Shown: in pieces, positions 17,801 through 26,467 of the stretch
Layout of the letters: every line of letters begins with the position of its first letter
Numbering within the stretch: the first letter of the stretch is position 1
NCBI RefSeq assembly: GCF_024623785.1
Contig: NZ_JANKBZ010000036.1
Coordinates: forward strand, 51,719 to 115,718
Reading direction: 5' to 3'
DNA: 64,000 nt
Source: Archangium lipolyticum
Lineage (GTDB): Bacteria > Myxococcota > Myxococcia > Myxococcales > Myxococcaceae
Program-made: the position numbers and the translations under genes
The notes under the pieces: model-generated
Seen by the model: only the letters and a program-made list of their open reading frames with translations
The model's database searches: none
Told to the model about the DNA's origin: nothing

Positions 17801-18027
17801 GTGTGCGGTCCACGCGGACGGAAGCGTCGACGTGGGTGTCTCCTCTCGGGATGGCCGAACACCCTAGAAGAGACGCACACACACTCCTCGTGAATTCGAC
17901 TCCGAGTGTTCTTCACCAGGAGTCCCGGTCATGCCGACCTGGATTTTTTCACCGACCTTGGAGAATTGCGTCCGTCGCCCTGACGGAGCCCCACGATATG
18001 CAGCCCCATCCTGGGCGAATGTCTTCT

Positions 18028-18543
18028 TCACTTGCATGAGGTGTCCGGGACATCGAAATAGCCCCACATGTTGAGGGGGATGCCGTTGACCTGCTTCTTG
18101 AAGCACCGGGCGGGGCGGGCAAAGGACCGGCCATTGATGGTGGCGGGCATCTCGGCGCACGCATCCTCCCAGCTGCGATCCTTGATGTCCCAGAGGATGG
18201 CGGAGTACTCACGCAGCCCTGCCCCCTTGCACGAGCCCTTGCTGAACTCCCCCCATCGCGGAGTGCACGAAGAATCCGCCACCTCGAACTCACCCCACAT
18301 GTTGGTTGTCTTCTTGCATCGGAGTGCGTAAGCGCGCTTGCCGTTGATGGTCGCGGGCGTATTGACGCATGCCGTTTCCCAGGGGCCGATGACGTTCCAG
18401 ATAATGGCGGAGTACTGCCTCTTGCCGATCGCGGTGCAATTGTCCTTCTTGAATTCCCCCCAGTATGGATCGGCCAGGGCAGGCCAGGGCACCACGACCG
18501 TGAGCGCCACCACCGCCAGAAGAGAGAGAGGATTCGTTTTCAT
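18028..18543 (-). CDS. secreted protein with two tandem WGEF domains
   Basis: A 171-residue protein with a signal peptide (residues 1-24, ending PALA) and two ~70-residue repeats. Each repeat starts WGEF, contains a central YSAI-[IL]-W motif, then W-E-x-A-C, PATING and a closing MWG-[EY]-F near its C-terminal Cys. Conserved cysteines suggest one or two disulfides per repeat. No family is recognised, but the internal duplication is clear and the spacing is regular. GGAG lies nine bases before the ATG at 18543. Upstream are a cluster of TGACACG repeats (18687-18741) and a transposase remnant. Confidence 0.72.
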   Translation of the reverse strand: MKTNPLSLLAVVALTVVVPWPALADPYWGEFKKDNCTAIGKRQYSAIIWNVIGPWETACVNTPATINGKRAYALRCKKTTNMWGEFEVADSSCTPRWGEFSKGSCKGAGLREYSAILWDIKDRSWEDACAEMPATINGRSFARPARCFKKQVNGIPLNMWGYFDVPDTSCK

Positions 18544-18686
18544 GTATTGATTCTCCAGGGTGTGAGTGAGCCGAGCGCTGGACTGCCATCTCGGAGGCGT
18601 GCCTGGCACGTCCTGCGTGCTCGGTGCAGGACAGATGCCAACGTGACGGCCCCCGGACTTCAGGCATTTGCGCCCCTGAGAACCAG

Positions 18687-18741
18687 GTCGACACGCCCAC
18701 TGACACGTCAGCTGACACGCAGCGGGCGCACTGACACGTCG
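18687..18741. repeat. cluster of GACACG repeats
   Basis: Four copies of GACACG occur within 55 bases, including a perfect 10-bp palindrome GTCAGCTGAC at 18707-18716. The cluster sits between the secreted-protein start (18543) and the RAYT remnant (18751). It could be a regulatory site or a degenerate REP element; related TGACACG sequences lie near the intact RAYT ends and near 58038. Confidence 0.4.
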
Positions 18742-18750
18742 AAGTATAGA

Positions 18751-18807
18751 GGCCCACGGAGTGAAAGAAGGGCTGGTGGAGAGGGGTGCCGAGTGGCCGA
18801 GCCTCAC
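18751..18807 (+). mobile_element. RAYT transposase remnant
   Basis: These 57 bases match the intact RAYT gene at 45713-45769 at 49 positions and encode AHGVKEGLVERGAEWPSL, against AHGVKEGLVERSAEWPGL in the intact protein. Nothing else of the transposase is visible on either side, so this is a deletion scar. Confidence 0.7.
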
Positions 18808-18906
18808 AAACTGTGTCCATTCGTGTTCATCCGTGGGTGTTCTCTCCGCTCAAGCTCAGGCCAATCCGGAAGACGGTTGAACACAGAGGTCGTATACCCC
18901 ACCCCT

Positions 18907-19326
18907 ATGAAGCTCATCCTGCGTAATGTCCTGGCCGTCATTGCCGGTTTCGTGCTCGGGAGCATCGTCAACATGTCGCTCGTCACCGCGGGCCCGCATG
19001 TATTCGCGCTGCCGCCCGGCGTGGACATGAACGACATGAATAGCCTGAAGTCGTCGGCGCACTTGATGCAGCCGAAGCACTTCGTCTTTCCGTTTCTCGC
19101 GCACGCGCTCGGCACGCTCGTTGGCGCACTGACGGCGCATCTCATCGCCGCGAGTCATCGCTCGGTGTTCGCCTACATCATCGGTGTGCTGAACCTGGCC
19201 GGCGGCATCGCGGCGTCGTTCATGATTCCCGCGCCCACTTGGTTCATCGCGCTCGATCTCCTGGTGGCCTATATTCCGATGGCGTGGCTCGCGAGCAAGC
19301 TCGGTCGTACCCTACGTTTGCCGTAA
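18907..19326 (+). CDS. small integral membrane protein, unknown
   Basis: A 139-residue protein with four predicted transmembrane segments: about 5-27, 58-82, 85-105 and 112-132. A polar loop near 38-52 contains MNDMNSLKSSAH. The length and helix arrangement resemble small uncharacterised inner-membrane proteins, and no catalytic motif is visible. The ribosome binding site before ATG 18907 is poor. It is a single gene with no clear operon partner and converges on the HxlR gene. Confidence 0.65.
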   Translation: MKLILRNVLAVIAGFVLGSIVNMSLVTAGPHVFALPPGVDMNDMNSLKSSAHLMQPKHFVFPFLAHALGTLVGALTAHLIAASHRSVFAYIIGVLNLAGGIAASFMIPAPTWFIALDLLVAYIPMAWLASKLGRTLRLP

Positions 19327-19387
19327 CTGGCGTGGGTTGCGCGAGGCGCTGCTGGACCGAGGTGCTGCCGTCACCCCAGGGCGTGGC

Positions 19388-19885
19388 TCATTTCGTCCTC
19401 TTGCGCGCCACCACCTTCTCATAGGCCGCCTGGAGCCCGGCGAGCACCGATGGACCGGTGGTGGGCGCGCCGAGGTGGAGCGCGCGCAGCTCGGCCATGA
19501 AGTCCTCCCAGAGAGGCGGGCCGCCTTCTTCCAGGAGTTGCGCGCGGATCGACAGCTCCTCGGAGACGGGGGTGTGACGGCGGCCCCAGGCGCCCATCTG
19601 TGCCAGCAAAGGCACGAGCTGGATGGAGGGCTCGGTGAGGCTGTAGATCGCCTTTTGTTTATGGCTCGGATCGTCGCGCCGGGTGAGCAGCCCCACCTCC
19701 ACCAGCCGCTTCAACCGGTCGGCCAGGATGTTGGAGGCGATCCGCTCCTCCGAGAGCGTGAGCAGCTCGCGATAGTGGCGACGGTTGCCGAACATGATGT
19801 CACGAATGACGATCAGGCTCCAGCGATCCCCCAGCATCTCGAGCGTCAGGTTGATCGGGCAACCTGACCGGTGCTCCTCCTGCAT
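19388..19885 (-). CDS. HxlR-family transcriptional regulator
   Basis: A 165-residue winged-helix regulator of the HxlR (MarR-like) family. The opening CPINLTLEMLGDRWSLIVI near residue 10 and the HYRELL and NILADRLKRLVEVGLL segments are the family signature; the C-terminal extension after about residue 105 is longer than usual. The start at 19885 is chosen because the GGAG site is nine bases upstream; an ATG three codons earlier abuts that site. It is divergent from the GST gene at 19989, and the shared 103-bp region contains a perfect 25-bp palindrome (19946-19970), its probable operator. HxlR proteins often sense electrophiles through the N-terminal Cys. Confidence 0.88.
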   Translation of the reverse strand: MQEEHRSGCPINLTLEMLGDRWSLIVIRDIMFGNRRHYRELLTLSEERIASNILADRLKRLVEVGLLTRRDDPSHKQKAIYSLTEPSIQLVPLLAQMGAWGRRHTPVSEELSIRAQLLEEGGPPLWEDFMAELRALHLGAPTTGPSVLAGLQAAYEKVVARKRTK

Positions 19886-19945
19886 CGACTTCATCTCCTC
19901 TCGTCACGGGCTGCTTGCAAAATAGGACCAGTTTGGCTACGAGAC

Positions 19946-19970
19946 AACCGATTGCACGGTGCAATCGGTT
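19946..19970. promoter_or_regulatory. perfect 25-bp palindrome, probable HxlR operator
   Basis: AACCGATTGCAC, a single G, and GTGCAATCGGTT form a 12-bp perfect inverted repeat between the divergent HxlR and GST genes. It ends 18 bases before the GST start codon, so bound protein would block GST transcription or initiation. Confidence 0.65.
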
Positions 19971-19988
19971 TTGCCGGGAGAGACGAAC

Positions 19989-20648
19989 ATGGCACTGACC
20001 CTCTATGCCCATCCCTTTTCGTCGTACTGCCAGAAGGTGCTGATCGCTCTCTACGAGAACGGCACGCCCTTTTCCTTGCGGCTGATCGATCACCGCGACG
20101 CCCAGGTGCTCGCCGAGTGGGAGGCGCTGTGGCCGCTCAAGCGCATGCCCGTGCTCGTGGACGAGGGTCGGCCGGTGATGGAGACCACCGTCATCATCGA
20201 GTACCTCGGGCTGAATCATCCCGGACCGGTACGGCTGCTCCCCGAGGATCCGCGGGCGGCGCTCCCGGTGCGGATGATGGACCGGTTCTTCGACAACTAC
20301 ATCTCGACGCCGATGCAGGCCATCGTGGCCAACAGCCTCCGCCCGGCCGGGGACCGCGACCCGTACGGTGTCGCCGAAGCCAGGTCCCAGCTGGAACGCG
20401 CCTATCGCTGGCTCGACGGTGAGCTGGCCGGGCGTGAGTGGGCGGTGGGGAGCGGGTTCAGCCTCGCCGACTGCTCCGCCGCGCCCGCCCTGTTCTACGC
20501 CGATTGGGTCCATCCGATCGCCGAGGCCTTCACCCACGTGCGTGCCTATCGGCGGCGGCTGCTCGCGCGGCCCTCCATGGTCCGAGCCGTGGACGATGCA
20601 CGGCCCTATCGGTCGTTCTTCCCGCTCGGTGCGCCCGACCGCGACTGA
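19989..20648 (+). CDS. glutathione S-transferase family protein
   Basis: A 219-residue GST. The N-terminal thioredoxin-fold domain (1-80) has SSYCQKV near residue 12, the cis-Pro motif MPVLVDEG near 52 and the ET-TVI-IEYL glutathione-binding segment near 63. The C-terminal helical domain follows (about 90-200, with FSLADCSAAPAL). The CxxK-like S-Y-C-Q motif fits Cys-type GSTs (omega/beta-like) that may act as thiol transferases. GGGAGAG precedes the ATG. The divergent HxlR gene and intervening palindrome suggest induction by a reactive compound. Confidence 0.86.
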   Translation: MALTLYAHPFSSYCQKVLIALYENGTPFSLRLIDHRDAQVLAEWEALWPLKRMPVLVDEGRPVMETTVIIEYLGLNHPGPVRLLPEDPRAALPVRMMDRFFDNYISTPMQAIVANSLRPAGDRDPYGVAEARSQLERAYRWLDGELAGREWAVGSGFSLADCSAAPALFYADWVHPIAEAFTHVRAYRRRLLARPSMVRAVDDARPYRSFFPLGAPDRD

Positions 20649-20741
20649 GCTTGCCGCCTGTTCAACAGCCTCTCAGTGGTGGAGCCCAACACCGCCGCGG
20701 AACTCGAATTCAGCGGCGGGGGCCCGCTTCATGCCCGAGGC

Positions 20742-21371
20742 CTACTTCTTCGGGAAGTTCGGGTCGGCCTTCACCTCTTCGATCTGCGCGATGTGCCGCT
20801 TGGAGTGCGCGGCCGTGAAGAGCATCCACTGGTAGGCGTCCAGCTCACCCATGGGCGACGGACCGCTGACGTGGCTGCGCAGCTCGCTCTCCGGCGTCCC
20901 CTTGACCAGGGTAATGATCGCCTCGCGCTTGGTGTTGAAGGCCTTGGCGGCCTCCTTGGCCGAGGCGAACTTGCTCGCGGGCTGGAGCTTCTCGGGCGCC
21001 TTGTGCTTGTTGGTCCGATCCGGAATGCCCTGGAGGATCTTCTCCTCGAGCCCCTGGGTCTTGGCCTTCTGCTCGGCCGTCGCGGCGGGCGTCTTGAGGA
21101 CCTTGCCCGTGATGTTCTCGGCGAACATCTCCTCGGACAGGGCGATGTGCTCGGCCACCTCCGCGACCGACCAGCGATCCGGCGCGGGCTTGAACTTCCA
21201 CTGTGCCTCCGAGAGCCCATCGATGGACTTGAGGAAGTCCTTCTGGGTCTGGGTGAGGTAGTCGACGAGGAACTTCGAGTCCTTGGGCGCCGCCTTCGCG
21301 GTGGCGGCCGGCTCGGCGGCGAGGACCAGGGTGGGGAGCAGCACGGCGAGGGCAAGCACGGCACGATTCAT
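20742..21371 (-). CDS. exported DinB-family protein
   Basis: A 209-residue four-helix-bundle protein of the DinB/YfiT type preceded by a signal peptide (residues 1-19, LVLAAEP). The metal-triad histidines are present: HIAL after AEVAE (near 76), and the pair in AAHSKRHIAQ near the C-terminus. DinB-like proteins are metal-dependent thiol transferases or unknown; an exported form is common in myxobacteria and acidobacteria. GGAGG lies eight bases before the ATG. It is a single gene; the 200 bases up to the next gene hold nothing else I can identify. Confidence 0.8.
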   Translation of the reverse strand: MNRAVLALAVLLPTLVLAAEPAATAKAAPKDSKFLVDYLTQTQKDFLKSIDGLSEAQWKFKPAPDRWSVAEVAEHIALSEEMFAENITGKVLKTPAATAEQKAKTQGLEEKILQGIPDRTNKHKAPEKLQPASKFASAKEAAKAFNTKREAIITLVKGTPESELRSHVSGPSPMGELDAYQWMLFTAAHSKRHIAQIEEVKADPNFPKK

Positions 21372-21572
21372 GGTGTGATTCCTCCGATGGGGAGGCGCAC
21401 CGTGTAGCGCAGGCCCCTGACATGCTCTGTTGGCGGCCGGGCGAGGCCGCCCAGGCGCGTGCCAGCGAATGACATCCTCCACCCGCGACGGCCATGGCCG
21501 CGTTGCCGCGAAAGACGAAGCGCCGCCGCCAACAAGGGCCAGAGCGGCGAGCGCTAGCTGGCAACCCGGGAC

Positions 21573-22661
21573 TCAGTGGGTGAAGCGCTCGACGTCGGCG
21601 GTGAACGTGTCGTAGGGGATGCCCGGCCGGGTGCCTCCGAGGAAGAGCACCTGGCCCGTGTGGAGCCGGACGGCCTTGGGCCCATGGCGGCGGGGACCGC
21701 TCATGCCGGGCGTGGCCAGCCACGAATTGGACTCGGGCGAGTACAGCACCGACTGGCCCTGCTCGCTGGTGATCAGCACCTCACCCGAATAGAGCAGCGT
21801 CGCGGTGGTGTACGGGCCGGGAATGGGCAGGGCGGGACCCGCGGACCACTGCTCGCTGTAGGGGTCGTACACATCCACGGTGTTACCGCCGGTCGAGCCC
21901 CCCAGCACCATCACCTGGCCCGAGTAGAGCCGGACCGCGAGGTGATTGCGGCGCCCCTGCGGCAGGCTGGCGGTGGCCGTCCAGGTGTCCGTGGCCGGAT
22001 CATAGAGCGACGCGGTGGTCAGGGGCGCACCCTCGCCGTAGTAGAAGTAGCCGCCCACCACCAGCACCTTGCCCGAGTAGAGCAGCGTGGCCGTGTGATC
22101 CTGGCGGAACTGCGGGTCATCGCGCCTGGAGCTCCAGGTACCCGTCTCCGGGTCGTACAGCTCCGTGCTGTTCGTGATGTACGGAATGCCGTAATAGGAA
22201 TAACCCCCGAGCGCCAGCACCTTGCCCGAATCGAGGAGCACGGTGAGATGGTGGCCTCGGCGATCATTCAGGTTCCCGGTGCGGGTAAACGCGCCCGTCG
22301 CCGGGTCGTACAGATACGACCGGTAGTCCCAGTCCTCGTAGTACTCGTCCGGGTTGGCGTTGACCCCACCAGCGAACAGCACCTTGCCCGAGGGCAGCAG
22401 CGTCGCGCTGTAACCGCCCGCCCCCAGCGGACTGTTGAGCCACTGGGTGCGCCACGTGTTCGAATACGGGTTGTACACCTCCCAGTGAGACCCTCCGGTC
22501 GAGGCCAGGACCTCTCCGGAATCGAGCACCGTCAGGGAGAAATCATCCCGCAGGGGCGTGGCGGTGGACGCATTCGACGCCCAGTTCCCCACCGTGTCGG
22601 CCAGGGCCTGCGAGGCGGACAACAGACCCAGGAGCAGTAACGACAATGCAGTCTTCTTCAT
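21573..22661 (-). CDS. secreted kelch-repeat protein
   Basis: A 362-residue secreted beta-propeller with a signal peptide (1-21, ASQALA). Seven kelch-like blades are marked by the recurring SG-[KQE]-V-L-x-x-GG turn (for example LPSGKVLFAGG, LDSGKVLALGG, LYSGKVLVVGG, LHTGQVLFLGG) and by YDP-x-T-x-x-W motifs. It looks like the single propeller of the larger myxobacterial kelch proteins; a ligand-binding or structural role on the surface is likely, with no catalytic residues evident. GGAG sits before the ATG at 22661. It lies 17 bases downstream of the broken glycoside hydrolase gene and may once have been co-transcribed with it. Confidence 0.8.
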   Translation of the reverse strand: MKKTALSLLLLGLLSASQALADTVGNWASNASTATPLRDDFSLTVLDSGEVLASTGGSHWEVYNPYSNTWRTQWLNSPLGAGGYSATLLPSGKVLFAGGVNANPDEYYEDWDYRSYLYDPATGAFTRTGNLNDRRGHHLTVLLDSGKVLALGGYSYYGIPYITNSTELYDPETGTWSSRRDDPQFRQDHTATLLYSGKVLVVGGYFYYGEGAPLTTASLYDPATDTWTATASLPQGRRNHLAVRLYSGQVMVLGGSTGGNTVDVYDPYSEQWSAGPALPIPGPYTTATLLYSGEVLITSEQGQSVLYSPESNSWLATPGMSGPRRHGPKAVRLHTGQVLFLGGTRPGIPYDTFTADVERFTH

Positions 22662-22678
22662 GGAACATCTCCTCTGGC

Positions 22679-23985
22679 TTACTGGTGACTCGTGGGATGG
22701 CTGGCGGTCAGTGGAATCTGTCCCTTGAACAACCGGTTGATGTCGCCTACCAGCCGTAGATAGAAGTCCGAGGACACGGCAACCCCATCCGCGTCCAGGC
22801 TCAGGAAGTAGTGATGGGTGGGAAGCATCGAGCTGTTCTCGGCGTGTACTCGCGCAGGTCCGGGTAGAGCTCGAAGTTGACGTTGGAGTTGGCGGTCGGC
22901 GCGCTGCTGTTCTTCGACCAGTGCACCCAGCCGTTGTTCGGAGACCCATCCCCGGCCGCGTTGAACCAGCCCTGGTACCCGGCGAACAGCTTGCCAACGG
23001 CGTCTCCGCCGCTGGCCGTCGCCGCCGAGAACTTGAACCCGTTCAGGTTGAAGAGTCCCCCTGTCCCGGTTCCGGTGAACTTCAGGTACAGGGTGTGCAC
23101 GCCGCTCACGGCGTTGACGGTGCAGGTCCGGGTGATCCAGGTCTGCCAGCCGCCCGTATTCGGGACCGGACACGTCCCCGCGAGCGTTCCCGTCAGGCTG
23201 TCGAGCCGCACCTCGATGTTGCCTCCGGCCCCGGCGCTGGCGACCCCGGCCTCGAAGCTCGTCGCGCCGCCGCCGAAGTCCAGGGTGTTGAACGCGAGGT
23301 AGTCCCCATCGTCGATGAAGGCGACGTTCTGACCGCCCTCACTGGACGCCTCCAACTGCATGCCAGACTGGCTGTCATGGCTCGACGCCGCCAGCTGGGT
23401 GAGCGCGGAGCGGGGGGGGGTGGAACCAGGGCCATACACCTCGAACTCGGAGACCTGGCCGCCCGTGGCGCCCGAGTTGGCCGTGAAGTTCAGCCTCACG
23501 TACCGGGCGCTGGTCGCCGTGAAGTTCAGGGTGACGGTGTTGGCACTCGGGCTGAACGTGTAGGTGGCGGGGGCCAGCACCTGCGTATAGGTGACGCCGT
23601 CGGTGCTCTTGAGCACGGACAGCGTCTGCGTCCGCGCGCCCCAGGTCGTCGGCAGCTCGAGGACCACCTGATTGACGCTGTTCACGCCGCGCAGATCCAC
23701 CCGGATCCAATTGGGATAGGCGTTGGCGGCCCCCTCCCAATAGGTGGCCTGGTTTCCGTCGTTCGCATTCGTCGCGACGTAGACCTGCGTGTAGCTGCCC
23801 GCCGTGATTCCTTGCGCATGGAGCCGCAGTGGAAGCTGGCTCTCCCGCACGTCCAGGGCCGGGTCCACATCAGGAGCCGAAGTCAGCTCTCCTTCGGGTG
23901 TACAGGCGAGGGCTCCCAGTAACAGCCCTCCGGCGCCCATCCCCAGCCACCCACGGCTTCTCATTTTCTTGAAATTCAAAGCCAC
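22679..23985 (-). pseudogene. secreted lectin/GH99-like glycoside hydrolase with large internal deletion
   Basis: A GTG start at 23985 (GGGAGG upstream) opens a lipoprotein (LLLGALAC). It is followed by a discoidin-type carbohydrate-binding domain (about 55-185), a CBM6-like domain (about 200-330, with GGQNVAFIDDGDYLAF) and the beginning of a GH71/GH99-like catalytic domain (KLFAGYQGWFNAAGDGS near 340). The frame then breaks at about 22835. The very C-terminus of the same protein type resumes in another frame (HHYFLSLDADGVAVSSDFYL to a stop at 22679). Most of the catalytic domain, probably several hundred residues, is therefore deleted out of frame and enzymatic activity is lost. Only a truncated binding-domain protein of 394 residues could be made. 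Confidence 0.75.
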
Positions 23986-24167
23986 TGGTGCCTCCCGAGC
24001 GTCACGCGTCTGTCCATGGGCCCGGCCGAGCCCTGGGGGCTCGAATGGATAATCTGTCGAGGACTATTTTTCCATGTTTTTCCTGATTCCATGTCCTGGC
24101 GGGTTTCATTTTCTTTGACACCTGTCCGGACCGGACACCTGACCGGGGCTGACCTCACCAAGGGGCT

Positions 24168-24330
24168 GCGCGCCCGCCGATCTCCGGGAAACGCTCGCAG
24201 GCCCGCTTGAGCGCGTCCAGGTGCGATGCCCCACCGCGCTCGGACGCCCTCCGCTACATGCTCGAGCATCTCCGCGGAGATCCTCCACGCCAGATGAAGC
24301 CCGGGGAGCGCTCTCTCCACCTGAATCCAT
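24168..24330 (-). pseudogene. DUF5953-type gene remnant with internal deletion
   Basis: On the minus strand this reads ERALPGLHLAWRIS, then LEHVAEGVRARWGI, then abruptly jumps to the C-terminal part (HLDALKRACERFPEIGG in a shifted frame). The join at 24224/24225 corresponds to positions about 28112 and 28405 of the second copy, so about 290 bases have been lost. These proteins are recalled as a large myxobacterial family of unknown function. The rest of the 23986-24629 gap holds a transposase tail and no intact gene. Confidence 0.6.
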
Positions 24331-24453
24331 ATCCACAGGCCTCCGCGATGCTGCGCTCTTCCTTGAGGTCTTCAATCTCGTCCTTGACCGTTTGCTCCTG
24401 GATGAAGTCACTGCAGGTGCGGCAGGGAGTTGTGGGTCGAGGCTTGGCCAGGC

Positions 24454-24540
24454 TCAACACCACGCCAGTCGGGGCGGGCCCTGCGCCGGGGCCAGCTTCG
24501 TAGGCCGCATGGGCAGTCCCAGGTGCTCCAGCCCGTTACA
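24454..24540 (-). mobile_element. transposase C-terminal tail (IS91-like)
   Basis: The frame reads CNGLEHLGLPMRPTKLAPAQ and ends PRLAWC with a TGA at 24454. The EHLGLP-x-x-P-x-KLAPA pattern is what I recall at the end of IS91-type zinc-binding transposases. Similar tails occur at about 50640 and 61500. Nothing upstream of the tail is preserved. Confidence 0.5.
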
Positions 24541-24629
24541 CTGCTCAGCTTTGTTCTCGGGCTTGCAGTGCTCCTCGCCGAGCACTCCCTCTTCGGATGA
24601 CCCACACGCCTGATGTGTAGAGTGGTCCC

Positions 24630-25199
24630 GTGCAGATCCCAGGGCACGTCGTCCTCATCCTGTGGCTCCTTGGCGGCGGAGTGCCTTCGCTCCCGGCGCT
24701 GCCCATCCTCGCTGGCGCCATCGCCCCGGACGTGCCCATCGTCATCCTCTACCTGCGCGAGCGCTACCTCCAGGGCCTGCCCGAGGAGCGCAGCTGGCGC
24801 GAGCGCTACCAGCGCCCCTTCTGGCTCAACCTCATCCACGGCGCCCACTCGCTGCCTCTCTCCCTCGCGGGTGCGCTTGGAGGCCTGGTGCTCGGCTCGG
24901 CCGCAGTGACGGCATTCTTCGCCAGCGTCTTCCTCCACGCGCTCGCGGACCTTCCCGTCCACGCCGAGGACGCCCACCGCCACTCCCTCCCCTTCAGCCA
25001 CTACCGCTTCATCAGCCCCATCTCCTATTTCTCCACGTGCACCTCCAGGTTTGTGGCCCGGAGGTCTCACGTCGCGGCCCCTCTCGTCACGACAGGGCCC
25101 GGCGAGCAGTTACGGAGAGGTTCTCGGGGGCTTGCCCCGCCGTTGCGTGAGATGTCGCCCGGGGTGATGGTCGGGATGATGTGCCGGGCGTTTGGCTGA
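24630..25199 (+). pseudogene. 3'-altered YdjM/DUF457-like membrane hydrolase
   Basis: A GTG-started frame encodes a membrane-bound metal-dependent-hydrolase-like protein: hydrophobic helices at about 5-40 and 75-105, HGAHSLPLSL, FLHALADLPVHAEDAHRHSLPFSHYRF and SPISYF. The family normally continues with W-D-P-x-H-H-G and a C-terminal helix. Here, from about residue 133, the sequence becomes basic and unrelated (STCTSRFVARRSHV), so the 3' part seems to have been replaced. The remaining protein would be 189 residues. Possible function is lost or changed. Confidence 0.55.
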
Positions 25200-25222
25200 C
25201 CCTGTTGATCCAAGGTGATACC

Positions 25223-25696
25223 GTGGGCATTTCAAGGCGACTCGCGCGGATGTCCGAGCTCCTGCGGTTGCTGAGGGTGTTTCTGCCAGTTCTTTCGGGA
25301 TGCAGCATCAATCAGTACCAACCCAGCCACTTCCAATTCACCACCATCGTCGAAAAAACCGAAGCAGGAGCAGATGGCTGGCGTGCCGCGTGTATCCATG
25401 CAACCGTAGTAAATAAATCGACCTTGGAGCCTTATTTCTGCAAGTTCGGCGTGGGAATGCCCATCGCGACCGAAAAGTTTGGATGGATGTCCGAGCCGCT
25501 TGCTCAGCGAATCGCCGCCGATTGTGCCAACGAGGCTTTGAGGGAGGTGATCGCCTCCCCCGTATCTCCACTTCCTGGCCTCGTCTGTAAGCAATTCACG
25601 GGCACCTTCAACATCGTTTTGAATCGCGCCGTGCTTGGCTCGAGAGTGACAGCCTGGTGTGAAGAGGAAACAAAGCCCATCCGAGTTGATTTCTAA
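25223..25696 (+). CDS. small lipoprotein, unknown
   Basis: A 157-residue protein starting with GTG (AAGGTG five bases upstream). A basic N-terminus (ISRRLARMSELLRLLR) leads to a lipobox LSGC, with the lipidated Cys near residue 27. The mature part has several further cysteines (ACIHATVV, YFCKFG, ADCANE, LVCKQF, AWCEEE) and no recognised domain. An internal ATG at 25250 is an alternative start. G+C and codon use appear lower than in neighbouring genes. The stop is followed after four bases by the next ATG, so the two genes form a tight pair. Confidence 0.6.
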   Translation: MGISRRLARMSELLRLLRVFLPVLSGCSINQYQPSHFQFTTIVEKTEAGADGWRAACIHATVVNKSTLEPYFCKFGVGMPIATEKFGWMSEPLAQRIAADCANEALREVIASPVSPLPGLVCKQFTGTFNIVLNRAVLGSRVTAWCEEETKPIRVDF

Positions 25697-25700
25697 GCCC

Positions 25701-26297
25701 ATGCCAATTTCATCGGAAGATTTGCTTTCTGTCGTTCGGAAATACTGGCGTTCGGACCATGAATTTGATGGCAAGCTGGAGAGGAGCCCCGAGCTAAAGA
25801 GGTTCCAGGCTTTGTGGAAACAAGAACTCAAGAAGCTGGAGCAATGGCGCGTGCTTATGCGAGAGCTCAGGGAGGCGCTTCCGCAATTCCAGATCGGACA
25901 TGCCACGGCCACCTCTACTTCCTGTTTCCGCTGTACCGTGTTTACGGATCGGCAGCCCGTGGAGGCGGGTCATGAAAATGGGCCGCGGGAGCGCCGCTGG
26001 GGGGTTGTCGGCTGCCTCAGCATCCTGGCGCCTGTCTATACGGTATATGGCCTGCAGTACGACTACAAAGGTAAAGACGTGATCGCCGCCAAGGTCTTTT
26101 TCGATCCGCTTCCGCCCGAGATGCAGGCGCTCGCAGAAGTTGTTGGCAGGAAGATCGAGGCGATGTTCGGGGCTGAGGCCCTTCCTCGCGAGATCGCCGA
26201 GACTCGAATCCCGCTCATCGTGGATCTACTGGAGCCGCCTGCTACCACGCTCTTTCATGCGCTCTTCGCGACTGATCCTGAAAACGTGGCTGTGTAG
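25701..26297 (+). CDS. unknown protein paired with the preceding lipoprotein
   Basis: A 198-residue soluble protein. It has a helical N-terminal part (SSEDLLSVVRKYWRSDHEFD, charged, with ELKRFQALWKQELKKLEQW), a central beta-rich section (GVVGCLSILAPVYTVYGLQYDY), and a C-terminal part with ETRIPLIVDLL and EPPATTLFHALF. I recall similar stand-alone proteins in myxobacteria with no assigned function. The four-base gap after the lipoprotein gene implies translational coupling, and a toxin/immunity relation is possible but not shown. A tRNA-like fragment follows at 26468. Confidence 0.62.
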   Translation: MPISSEDLLSVVRKYWRSDHEFDGKLERSPELKRFQALWKQELKKLEQWRVLMRELREALPQFQIGHATATSTSCFRCTVFTDRQPVEAGHENGPRERRWGVVGCLSILAPVYTVYGLQYDYKGKDVIAAKVFFDPLPPEMQALAEVVGRKIEAMFGAEALPREIAETRIPLIVDLLEPPATTLFHALFATDPENVAV

Positions 26298-26467
26298 GCA
26301 ACATCGAGGAGCCTCCGGCGCTGCCCCCCTCCTGACTGTCGCCCACCCCATGGGCGGGCGTGCCATTGACGTAAGCGTGAAGACAGGGCCTCTTTCCCTC
26401 AAGGCTGCCTTGGCCAGTGCCACACGCATGGTGGGCGACAAGGCCAGGAATCACCGGAGCCGAGTCC

